Shown here piece by piece: positions 1-8,240 of a DNA stretch of 22,209 nucleotides; position 1 is the first letter of the stretch; each line of letters begins with the position of its first letter. Origin of the DNA: Acrasis kona (Eukaryota; Heterolobosea; Eutetramitea; Acrasida; Acrasidae). Both the position numbers and the translations under genes were made by a program. The stretch is taken from contig JAOPGA020001814.1 in assembly GCA_026419775.2 (NCBI GenBank), positions 1 to 22,209 of the forward strand. The letters are read 5' to 3'. The notes beneath the pieces were generated by a model. That model saw only the letters and a program-made list of their open reading frames with translations, was not told the origin of the DNA and searched no databases.

Positions 1-1236
1 AGATGCATTGTTGTCACCTGACAAGTTTGCATTGCAGACAGGAATTGTTGGTGTTGGTGTGTCTGATTCTTGAGGGGTTGGTGCTGGAGTCAAGTTGACA
101 GGTGGTGCAGTTGTGGTAGTTGGTGCAACAGTAGTTGTAGTTGGTGCTACTGTAGTAGTTGGTGCAACAGTTGTGGTTGTTGGTGCAACAGTAGTTGTAG
201 TTGGTGCAACAGTAGTTGGTGCTACAGTGGTAGTAGTTGGTGCTACTGTAGTAGTTGGTGCTACAGTGGTAGTAGTTGGCGCTACTGTGGTTGTGGTTGG
301 AGCAACTGTTGTAGTGGTTGGTGCTACTGTGTTTGTGGTTGGTGCAACAGTTGTAGGAGCAACTGTTGTAGTGGTTGGTGCAGCGGTTGTTGTGGTTGGG
401 CATTCCTTACATGATGGGCATATGGTTAGTCTTGCTCTTCTTGCTGGGGATGCATTGTTGTCGCCAGACAAGTTAGCATCAACAGTTCCACATGGGCAAG
501 GTGGGCATGTTGTTGGTTTTGGTGTCAAATTGACTGGTGGTGCAGTTGTGGTAGTTGGTGCAACAGTAGTTGTAGTTGGTGCCACTGTAGTAGTGGTTGG
601 TGCAACAGTTGTGGTAGTTGGCGCGACGGTAGTTGTGGTTGGCGCAACAGTGGTAGTAGTTGGTGTTTGGGTTGTTGGAACTGGTACACAAGCGCATCTA
701 TCACCACCGGGAGCTTCAGTCTCACCTGCATCGTACCAGTGAACAAATCCGCTTGGACATGTCCAGCATGGCTCTGTTTCGCATGGTTTACATGTTGGGC
801 ATTCGTTGCTGCGAAGTCTTCTAGCAGGGGATGCATTGTTGTCACCCGACAAGTTGGTCTCACCGCATGGACAAGGTGGGCAGGTTGTTGGTTTAGGTGT
901 CAAGTTAACGGGTGGAGAAGTTGTGGTTGTGGTTGGTGCTACTGTTGTAGTAGAGCAGTCATACTCGCAGTTTTCTCCTTCGAATCCAGGGTTGCAAACA
1001 CAAACTGAGTTCACGCACCCACCTTTTCCACTGCACACTGCAGTTAGTGCCATTCTCGCTGGAGAGGCGTTGTTGTCACCAGAGAGGTTGGCATCTGTGA
1101 GGCAACTTGAAGAGGTTCTCAATCTTCTTGCGGGGGAGGCGTTGTTGTCGCCTGATAAGTTTGTTCCACATTGGTGTGCACTTACGTACACCCATAGTGC
1201 AATTAGCACCGCAAGCGATAGAACTCTTCTCCTCAT
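1..1236 (-). CDS. mucin-like secreted/surface protein, 5' part (runs off left edge)
   Basis: Open minus-strand frame of 412 codons from ATG at 1236 to the window edge with no stop. Residues 1-20 (MRRRVLSLAVLIALWVYVSA) form a clear signal peptide. Then come copies of an NLSGDNNASPAR motif near residues 26, 50, 128, about 245 and at the edge. An EGF-like stretch lies at 68-90 (CSGKGGC, then CVCNPGFEGENC). CPPCPC Cys clusters follow. A Cys module lies at 157-183 (WTCPSGFVHWYDAG, then GGDRCACV). Two long Thr/Val/Ala/Pro tracts of the TTTTVAPT type complete the visible part. Each NLSGDNNAS unit carries two N-glycosylation sequons, and several units end in dibasic ARRLR, a possible processing site. 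I infer a heavily O- and N-glycosylated extracellular or wall protein. The family is not recognised. Val/Gly-rich open frames on the plus strand here are antisense shadows. Confidence 0.85.
   Translation of the reverse strand, partial: MRRRVLSLAVLIALWVYVSAHQCGTNLSGDNNASPARRLRTSSSCLTDANLSGDNNASPARMALTAVCSGKGGCVNSVCVCNPGFEGENCEYDCSTTTVAPTTTTTSPPVNLTPKPTTCPPCPCGETNLSGDNNASPARRLRSNECPTCKPCETEPCWTCPSGFVHWYDAGETEAPGGDRCACVPVPTTQTPTTTTVAPTTTTVAPTTTTVAPTTTTVAPTTTTVAPTTTTAPPVNLTPKPTTCPPCPCGTVDANLSGDNNASPARRARLTICPSCKECPTTTTAAPTTTTVAPTTVAPTTNTVAPTTTTVAPTTTTVAPTTTTVAPTTTVAPTTTTVAPTTVAPTTTTVAPTTTTVAPTTTVAPTTTTVAPTTTTAPPVNLTPAPTPQESDTPTPTIPVCNANLSGDNNAS
98..399. repeat. tandem TTTTVAPT-coding repeat, block 2
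   Basis: Degenerate short tandem array, seen on the plus strand as variants of ggtgcaacagtagttgta. On the minus strand it encodes runs of TTTTVAPT with some shortened TTVAPT units. Unit length varies in multiples of three, so the frame is kept. This suggests expansion under selection for a Thr/Pro stalk. Confidence 0.85.
531..678. repeat. tandem TTTTVAPT-coding repeat, block 1
   Basis: Second, shorter array of the same Thr-Thr-Thr-Thr-Val-Ala-Pro unit. It is separated from the other array by the CPPCPCG / NLSGDNNASPARR segment. Both arrays finish in APPVNLTP, so the larger repeat unit appears to be stalk plus PPVNLTP plus Cys cluster plus NLSGDNN motif. Confidence 0.8.
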
Positions 1237-1280
1237 CTAACTGTTTTTTTTGAATAATGATGAAGTATGGTGGAAAGTCT

Positions 1281-1292
1281 CTTAAATTTATA
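1281..1292 (-). promoter_or_regulatory. TATA-like box of the surface-protein gene
   Basis: On the minus strand this reads TATAAATTTAAG after a G-rich run (GGGGGG), 45-56 nt upstream of the ATG at 1236. Position and sequence fit a core promoter. The transcription start is inferred. Confidence 0.5.
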
Positions 1293-1556
1293 CCCCCCAC
1301 GTCAATGTCACGGGGTTCTAATTAGATGCCATTTGCATACATGGAAACCAGTAGATTTTTATAGTATACGAAAGTATTAAAGGAAACCCGAATCAACAAT
1401 TCTTTGTAAAGAAAACCTTCAACTGTCCGTCATCCTCAACTCAATAAAGTTGCGGAGTAGCCTAAATCACCGTTTCTTTGTAATGGACAATGAAAAAGTC
1501 TTTAACCAAACGAACAAAGCAAGGTTAACACCCTAACCCGCATTTAAAATAATCTA

Positions 1557-2233
1557 TCAATTGAGTGATGAATAAAGTACATGTTTTATTACTTCTTCTT
1601 TTGTTGGGAGAGATCCACCTAGCAAAATGTCGGTTGTACCATACGCTTCCTCCATACATTCCTCGATCTCTTTCCTCTGCTGGTCTGTGAAAACCAGTGA
1701 TGAGTTATACTTTTTGCTTTTGAAATCACTCAAGATTGTAGACAGATTGTTGTATAGATACTTGTGTATAACATGATATGACCATAAAATATTCACTTCG
1801 TCAAAAAAACACACATATGGCGTCTGTTGCTTGATGCCAGACGACTCATTTTTCTTTCATTAACGCGATGTGGAGTTTCGATCGATGCGTTTGAAAATCT
1901 TGTTATTTATGTAATTTGTGGATGCGCATTATCTTTAATCAAAGTTTACTGCTTTCTGGTCGAATTTTTCTGTGGTCTGTTCTCTATCGTGTGTGGTTGA
2001 GTCCAACTAGGTAATACTGTTATTACAGATGTTACATACAGATGTTACTCACCGGGACTTTGTATTATCAACTAAAAATAATATCTTGGTAATATGTAGG
2101 TAAAGTGTAATCTGGGAAGAATTAAATATCGATCTAGGTTTTTTACATCTCTTGTATGGTGAGAGTTCTCTATGGTAAGTTAATCAAATTCCCAACAATA
2201 ACCAAAAGAATCTATTACTTGTAATGAGGACAT
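1557..2233 (-). CDS. hypothetical small gene, uncertain exon model
   Basis: The strongest part is a 3' exon-like frame from about 1853 to TGA at 1557, ending in a charged stretch (TDQQRKEIEECMEEAYGTTD, then LYSSLN). Upstream on the same strand, an ATG at 2233 (MSSLQVIDSF) can be joined through intron-like GT...AG segments of 33, 35, 46 and 51 nt to further coding-like pieces such as TKILFLVDNTKS and WTQPHTIENRPQKNSTRKQ. That path reaches the 3' exon in the wrong frame at a run of seven T (complement of 1803-1809). One extra T would join them. This is either a base-call error, a pseudogene or a wrong exon choice. No family is recognised. It is divergent from the CAP gene, 76 bp away. Confidence 0.4.
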
Positions 2234-2256
2234 TGACACACGTCACCGTGGTTTTG

Positions 2257-2264
2257 TATAAAAA
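2257..2264 (+). promoter_or_regulatory. TATA box of the CAP gene
   Basis: TATAAAAA lies 46-53 nt upstream of the ATG at 2310, followed by a short AT-rich leader. This is a good match to a core promoter. The gap to the divergent upstream gene is under 80 bp, so a shared promoter region is likely. Confidence 0.55.
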
Positions 2265-2309
2265 AGGCCGATCAATAATTTAGACGGACAAAAAATAAAT
2301 CACATCAGA

Positions 2310-2966
2310 ATGTCAGGACTATTCGACGAGATCGCAAACAAGGGAGACAACATCGCATCAGGTCTACGCAAGGTTGCAAAGGAAGAAAAGACAAAGAACC
2401 GTGCTGAGGAAGATAAGGTGTCCGTTGTTGGAGAGACTAAGGGTGTTGCAGCAACCGCTGTATCCGGCAAGAAGGTTAAGGGAACACCAAAAGTTGAGCT
2501 ACAAAGTGGTATGGGAGAGAAGTGGGTTGTTGAGTTCCAAGAAAACCAAGAGAACATTGAGATTACCGACACCAAGACAAAACAAGGTGTCTACATCTAC
2601 AGTTGCAGCAACACTCTTGTTACTGTCAAGGGCAAAGTCAACAACGTCATCTTGGACAACTGCGTCAAGATCAATGTGATTTTGGACGATGCAGTTGCAT
2701 CAGTTGAAGTCGTCAATTCCCAACGTATTGCTGTACAAATCAACGGATATGTACCAACTGTTAACATTGACAAGACTGACGGTATCCAAGTCTACTTAAG
2801 CGAACAAAGCAACGTCAACTTTGTCTACAGCAAGAGTAGCGAGATGAACATTCTAGTACCAGGAGAGGAAGACACTATTGAGTTGCCCGTACCTGAACAA
2901 TTCCAAACCGTGTTCGACCCCAAGTCAAAGAAGTTGGTAACTTCAGTTTTGGACTTAAACTTGTAA
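2310..2966 (+). CDS. CAP: short adenylyl cyclase-associated protein (CAP): WH2-like helix plus C-terminal CARP beta-helix
   Basis: Single-exon, 218 residues. Residues 3-35 (LFDEIANKG, then GLRKVAKEEKTKNR) match the WH2 region that precedes the CAP C-terminal domain (animal pattern LFxxINxGxxxTxxLKHVxxxxKTHKNP). Residues about 60-218 form the CARP/C-CAP right-handed beta-helix, with the EKWVVEFQ entry strand, repeated INVILDDAV-type strands and the closing LPVPEQFQTVFD segment. CAP recharges ADP-actin monomers. The N-terminal cyclase-binding and helical folded domains of animal and fungal CAP (about 470-530 residues) are absent, as in some protist short CAPs. It converges with the small secreted gene at 3047-3314, about 80 bp away. 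Confidence 0.88.
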   Translation: MSGLFDEIANKGDNIASGLRKVAKEEKTKNRAEEDKVSVVGETKGVAATAVSGKKVKGTPKVELQSGMGEKWVVEFQENQENIEITDTKTKQGVYIYSCSNTLVTVKGKVNNVILDNCVKINVILDDAVASVEVVNSQRIAVQINGYVPTVNIDKTDGIQVYLSEQSNVNFVYSKSSEMNILVPGEEDTIELPVPEQFQTVFDPKSKKLVTSVLDLNL

Positions 2967-3046
2967 AACTAAAATTTTTTAAAACACCACTATTGTTCTT
3001 TTGTTAACTCCAAAAACTGTGAAGATAAATCACTTGCATGAAGAGA

Positions 3047-3314
3047 TCATTTGTTCAACGTCATAAAGTACTCCTTCAGACACATTCTCGACATTGTTGT
3101 TGGTAACCTGAAATTTTCTCTTGTTGAACAATTTATAGATTTCCACTTTGCTTGACCATCAAACGATCCAGGGGTGTTCGAGCATTCATTGCCTAGCTCT
3201 TTTATTTTGTATCAATAGAGGATCATGACCAGTCTCAGAAAAGTTAAGGTTAATGACTGTTTGGAAAATTGATGCAATCACGAAAATAAAGACAATTATT
3301 CTCAAGTACAGCAT
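3047..3314 (-). CDS. small secreted protein, two exons
   Basis: Inferred gene of 76 residues. Exon 1 is 3314-3230, a 37-nt intron spans 3229-3193 (GTCATG...CTAG), and exon 2 is 3192-3047 ending in TGA. Exon 1 encodes a hydrophobic leader (MLYLRIIVFIFVIASIFQTV). The phase-1 junction joins FSETG to NECSNTPGSFDG, and exon 2 adds a second Cys (SINCSTRENF). The leader, the intron size matching neighbours and the open second exon support it. The donor is not canonical GTAAGT, but similar donors (GTCGAG, GTTTGT) occur in the ZIP4 gene. There is no recognised family. It sits between convergent CAP and the PQQ-type gene and could be a remnant of a larger secreted protein. Confidence 0.5.
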
Positions 3315-3397
3315 GCTAAGGGTAAATACAGTATTATCCTCTACTTTTATTTGAATCTAATACAATAGTATAGAGACATTTAAGTAACAGATTTACA

Positions 3398-5695
3398 TTA
3401 TAAGTAAACTTTCATCAACCTCTTCAATTTGTTGAACTTGTGGAGTGAACGTCGTTTTGTTAAAGCAACACATTGACATTGGTCTCCGTTGTTAGGTCTT
3501 ATCCAGCCCAGATCGTACCATATTTTGAATCCAACAGGGCAAGTGCTTTTGATATATTAAAGAATGTGTTGTAACTATGGTACTTACGGACATTGTTTGA
3601 CTTTAGAAATAACGCACTGGCAATCGTCACCGTTACTGGGCTCAAGTGCATTTGAATCATTATACCAAGGTATATATCCTACAGGACAAGAAGTACAGAT
3701 GATACGAGATTTTATACACTGACACCGATCCCCATTAGTTGGGGCTGTATAGCCAATCTCTGACCATTGTCTATGACCAGATGGACATACTCCACAAACG
3801 ATATCATTGGAATCGCTTCTATAATTAATGTCTTCATCACCATAATCTTCATCTTCTGAATAAGAATTAGGTTCCTGGATTTCAGGTTCTTCGTCTTCAT
3901 TAAAAGGGATAGCAGTATGTGCAGTTACAGGTTTTGTTGTACTCGGAAGTGTTGGTCTATTTGTTGCCTTCAGTTTATCAGAGGGGTGTAACGGGGTGTG
4001 CAGCAACGTATGATGTGGTATATGTGGTACAACAGGTTTCGTGGGTGCTATATGAGTCACTTCATGGTTTTGAGTTGTAGGCTTCAAATATGTTGATGTT
4101 GACTGATTTACCATGATTTTAAATCCAAATAGCTTATTACCAGCAGTTCCTTTCCCCCATTGCCTCCAACCTATTCCCCAAACAACCATATCGTCTGATA
4201 TTGCAGCGCCAGATCCTATAGAACTACCTAAATACTTCTTCCAAAGAATTACTCCTGTTTTGGCATCAAACCCATATGCTGCACCTCTGGGGTCGAAAGA
4301 TCCTGCAAATACTACTCCACTTGAAGTTACTGATAATGCTCCTGTAGCAAATGCGTAAGACCTTAAAGTCTTTTGTTTTGGTATGGCTGGTATAGGTTCA
4401 TCAGGTATATATTCGGGATCTGAAATAGGGTCGCATTGCTGCCAAACAATATTACCGGTCTCTTTGCTTATGGCAACCCAAAACCCTCCCTTACACATGA
4501 ATCCGTTCTTAAACCTTTCCCAATTCTTTCCAGCATTACTGTTTCCAATATATATGCGTTCGTCGTCCATTGCAGATCCATGCCCACAGCCTCCTCCACT
4601 ATTACCAGGACCAGTTCTCTTAGACCATATAATTTTTCCAGAATCCCGATCTAAAGTATGGAAGAAACCAGATTTTTGACCAGCCCCAACAACATCTCTG
4701 CCCTTAATATTAAACAGCATAGGGGCCTGTGCAAAATCATGATCTAAATCAAATCCCTTGATGCATAAATCGTCGTCATGACCCGATTGGCATTTTGTGG
4801 TCCACATGTCAGGACCTCCTAAATTTCTAGACCATAATATCGAACCATTTGAGATTGATATAGACATGATGCTGTTAACATAATTGGCAGGTTCACAAGA
4901 TAACTTGTCAATGATACTTGTATTTTTTAAACAAGATTTGTAAGAGTCAGGTGTATTGAAATTACCGCCAGTAGCAACATACACTGCATCTCTTTGAGGA
5001 TCTATTGGAGCGGCAGAACCCCATAAAGAGTTCCCTGAATATCCCTTGTGGTCGCCTTTATTGTCAGGAAGAGTCCTAACACTCCATAAAATAGTTCCGT
5101 TATCAGCGCTTAATGCGAACATTCTGCCTTGAAATGTACAACATTTATAGCCAGGTATTCTATTTGCAGCCCCTTCTTCACTAGCAGCTGTCCCTACAAA
5201 TACTATATTATTATATAAGGTAGGAGACATAGTTATTTGTGCTTCACTGTGATTATCTAACTCCGTCATCCAAATTTTCCTCCCGTCTGTGGCATTTAAA
5301 CAAATCATGTTGGCAGATTTCTGGTCTCCAATGTAAATTTTTCCTTCGTAGTAGGCTGGTGATGACCTCGACCATGATTGTTTTTTCCCTGTGAATGATG
5401 AAATCTTCTCCTTCCATATTACTGTTCCTGTTCTTTGATTTACAGCATATATATTACCGGAAGAATCTGGCACGAACACCATACTATAATTGTTATGGTT
5501 CATGATAGTTGGCGTCGTCATTATATCACCCTGCGTAATAAGTGCCCATTTGATACCCAGTTGTTTGATGTTGTTCGAGTTTATGATTCCACTTTCAGAA
5601 TATCTTGTATTATTTAAATTATATCCCCAGTTTGTTACTTGCGCGTAACATACGTATAATACTAAGCAATACGTTATTATCAAACTCTTCTTCAT
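3398..5695 (-). CDS. secreted PQQ-type beta-propeller enzyme (polyvinyl-alcohol-dehydrogenase-like) with C-terminal Cys modules
   Basis: Exon 1 is 5695-3588. A 42-nt intron (GTAAGT...AAAAG) spans 3587-3546, and exon 2 is 3545-3398, giving 751 residues. Residues 1-18 (MKKSLIITYCLVLYVCYA) are a signal peptide. The propeller shows repeated G-x-x-x-W blade motifs (RTGTVIWKEK, TDGRKIWMTE, DNGTILWSVR, SNGSILWSRN, SGKIIWSKR, TGNIVWQQC, TGVILWKKY). A vicinal Cys pair (KCCTFQGRMFALSADNG) matches the CCTFRG region of bacterial polyvinyl alcohol dehydrogenases. The cytochrome c domain of some bacterial forms is absent. A Pro/Thr then acidic linker follows (about 530-645). Then come three Cys modules (CPSGHRQW, CPVGYIPW and, only after splicing, CPVGFKIW), each closing in GDxCQC, and a basic tail. 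It is predicted extracellular. Substrate and whether PQQ is used are unknown. Confidence 0.85.
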
Positions 5696-5909
5696 GGCTT
5701 TTCTTTATTCTACATCGTTCAAAACTCCTGACAAAATTGTGTCTCGTTGTATTTTGTTGACCACATCCATAAATAGACAACATCAAAGATAATGTTATGC
5801 TTTGAACTTAAGAAGGACGTATAAACATAATGTAGAACTTTTTCATGTCACAACAATTTGGTTATAATTTGTAAAAAAACCGTAGAGTTTGTTGTAAATT
5901 CTCGACAAA

Positions 5910-7146
5910 ATGGACTCCAAGACAGCACTGAAGCAGCAAGGTTACACATTCACAACAGAACCTCAATCGCTAGGTTCTACTGCGAAAAAGAAATATCGAG
6001 ACCCATACAACGTTTCGATCGTCGAACCAACATCGTATGTAACACGCACTACATGCATTTATTAATTTTCAGAAACTTGATGTTCGATAAGAGGATTTTT
6101 AGAGGGAGCACTTATGCATCTGCAGTACTTCCCCTTGTAAGTAAAATCATAAAAATGTTGCGTAACATCATAAATAGAGTGTGCAAATAGAACTAGAAAG
6201 AAAAAAGGAGAATGAAAAAATAGTTGCTAGGAGAAAGAGGTATGACGAAATGAAAAAGCTAAAGGAACAGCAGGAAAAGGATAAAACGGTTGAGACAACC
6301 CAACCAGACGAAGATGCAAAAAGTGAGGGTATAATAGAACAAGAAGATTATCTTGAACCAATATTGGATAGGGAAATAGAAGAAGATTTGAGTACAGCTA
6401 CAGCGGGTTTTGAAAATAGGCCACCCTCACCACTCTTTATTGCCGCCAAGTCTGGCGTTGAAGTTGGAACACAAATAGAAGAGGATATATTCAAATTCGA
6501 TCATGAAGTTGAACCTCTATTGGAAATATTAGTCGGTAAAACATTGGAGCAGAGCATGCTAGAAGTGCTTCGAGAGGAGGAGGTACAAGCCGATAAAGAA
6601 CAAAAACGATTATTCGAGCAACTGCGAAGTGCGGAGCTCGCAGAAGCCCAAAAGCTGGAAGCAATGGAAGTAAGAAGAGAGGAGGAAGTAAACATTCGAA
6701 TGAAACAAGAAATCGCGAAGAAGCAACAAGAGAGTCAGGCAAAGGAGAAGCTATCGAGCAAAGCATTTGCAAAAACATTCTTCAGCAATTTGGAGACATC
6801 CGTCTTTTCTACATTGGAGGACCAAGGATACTTTTACGATGTCGTTCAAAGAGATATTGAGGATAACTTTATGCCTTGGCTGATACACAGCGTACAAGCC
6901 AACATGGACAGAAATAAGAGTGCAAGACAAATGATGGATGATATAATAAAGATGACCGTAAGGAGAATAATAGACACTGGGAATAAAGCCCGAGAAAAGC
7001 ACAATGTAAATACATGTAATTGTCCATCTTGCGTGGAAATACGGGCTCAGAAAGAGGCCCTTGAAAGCAATGAAGAATCCGAACTGGAAATAGATCTTGG
7101 TGCCACCATGCGCATCACACCCGACATGATAAAGCAGGAGGAGTAA
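5910..7146 (+). CDS. RSPH3: radial spoke head protein 3 homologue (axonemal)
   Basis: Three exons: 5910-6034, 6073-6136 and 6178-7146. Introns are 38 and 41 nt with GTATGT/TTTCAG and GTAAGT/ATAG ends. Phases close perfectly to give 385 residues. Near residue 43 is NLMFDKRIFRGSTYA, the hallmark N-terminal RSP3 block. About 127-200 holds DREIEEDLSTATAGFENRPP, AAKSGVEVGTQI and VEPLLEILVGKTLEQSMLEV, diagnostic of the radial spoke 3 family. Glu/Lys-rich coiled coil flanks it, and a CNCPSC cluster lies near the end. RSP3 anchors the radial spoke to outer doublets and binds PKA RII in other organisms. It therefore implies motile 9+2 cilia. It is divergent from the PQQ-type gene across 214 bp, and a TATAAT-like sequence lies about 45 nt upstream of the ATG. 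Confidence 0.95.
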
Positions 7147-7334
7147 TTTAATTTGTAAAAATGTAAAATTATCTTGAATACAGAGCGTTTTGTTGCACGA
7201 TCTCAATATTTGTGTCAGAAACAGGGTTACTTTTCTCGTCAAAGTCACTCCAAAATTCTATTGGTTTGCCTAAGTCAACCAACCTGTCAATCCAAACAAT
7301 CTCAAAACAAGACCCACATAGTTGATACGTGAGA

Positions 7335-8174
7335 ATGGGAGATAAGCAATTGCACTGTGCCATGGATTTATTCCGTAGATTGCCTCCAGTGCAACTAGAA
7401 ACCAACCTTACTTTTGTCAGCGAGCTTGTCCCCGACCTGGCTGATGAATTACTCCAGAGCGTAGATTGTCCCCTCAAGATTAAAACCGACTCTGCATCAG
7501 GAAAGGACTTTTTGATTTGCGATTACAACCGTGACGGAGACAGCTACAGATCTCCATACAGTAACAAGTACATTCCAAACCAACCAGATGGTGTTGTTCC
7601 CCCAGACCATCTTCGTAAACTTGAAATTCAAGCTAACGAGCTATACCAACAGTATTGTGACCAATACTACGATGGTGGTTTGTCGAGCTCCTACTTCTGG
7701 GATACATCCGACGAAGATGATTCCTCCACCAAGAACAACTTTGCTTGTGCTATAATGTTCAAAAAGGATGGAAGCGGTTTGAGAGGTGTTGATAAAGGTA
7801 TTTGGGATTCCATCCACGTTGTTGATGTAAAAATCGGAAGCGACAAGAAGTCAGCCTCTTACGAACTAACAACCACAATCATTCTTAGCATGTGCACTGA
7901 GGGTGGTGGACTTGATTTGAGCGGAAGTGTTCAGAGACAAACTAAAGTTGATGCAAAGTTTGACGACACCCCATACAACAGCCACTTGGTAAACATTGGA
8001 AAGATTATGCAAGACATGGAGAACTCTCTCAGAGACAAGCTGCAAAGCGTCTACTTTGATAAAGCCAGAGAAATCACAGGCTACCTACGCAGCAAGCAGA
8101 CTTCTGGTGATAGAAAGATCCACAGTGCTATGAACATGGAGTTAGCCGCTGCCTTGAGCAACAGAAAGAGGTAA
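7335..8174 (+). CDS. CAPZB: F-actin-capping protein subunit beta
   Basis: Single exon, 279 residues. ATG at 7335 is chosen because GDKQLHCAMDLFRRLPP aligns with the conserved capping protein beta start; the frame extends two codons upstream only to a GTG. Diagnostic blocks are LKIKTDSASGKDFLICDYNR, RDGDSYRSPYSNKYIP, LRKLEIQANELYQQYCDQYY, GIWDSIHVVDVKIG and IGKIMQDMENSLRDKLQSVY. The beta subunit pairs with alpha to cap barbed ends of actin filaments and is also part of dynactin. An acidic insertion (DTSDEDDSSTKNN) sits in the loop before FACAIMFKK. Length is normal for the family. It follows RSPH3 after 188 bp on the same strand. Confidence 0.96.
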   Translation: MGDKQLHCAMDLFRRLPPVQLETNLTFVSELVPDLADELLQSVDCPLKIKTDSASGKDFLICDYNRDGDSYRSPYSNKYIPNQPDGVVPPDHLRKLEIQANELYQQYCDQYYDGGLSSSYFWDTSDEDDSSTKNNFACAIMFKKDGSGLRGVDKGIWDSIHVVDVKIGSDKKSASYELTTTIILSMCTEGGGLDLSGSVQRQTKVDAKFDDTPYNSHLVNIGKIMQDMENSLRDKLQSVYFDKAREITGYLRSKQTSGDRKIHSAMNMELAAALSNRKR

Positions 8175-8240
8175 TTGTAACAATTAAAAAATTATTCATT
8201 TAATGTGACTTTTCTCCAATGTTTTTTTCTGGTTCTCATC

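Noticed and set aside
98-680. CRISPR-like regular repeats
   Set aside because: Units are contiguous, degenerate, coding and in a eukaryotic gene. There are no unique spacers.
95-742. Plus-strand Val/Gly-repeat ORF of 215 codons
   Set aside because: It is the complement of the Thr-Thr-Thr-Val-Ala-Pro repeats of the minus-strand surface gene, which has a signal peptide, EGF-like unit and Cys motifs. Periodic repeats keep all frames open.
6491-7248. Minus-strand ORFs opposite RSPH3
   Set aside because: Antisense shadows of a well-conserved coiled-coil gene. They are Leu/Ser-rich because the sense strand is Glu/Lys-rich.
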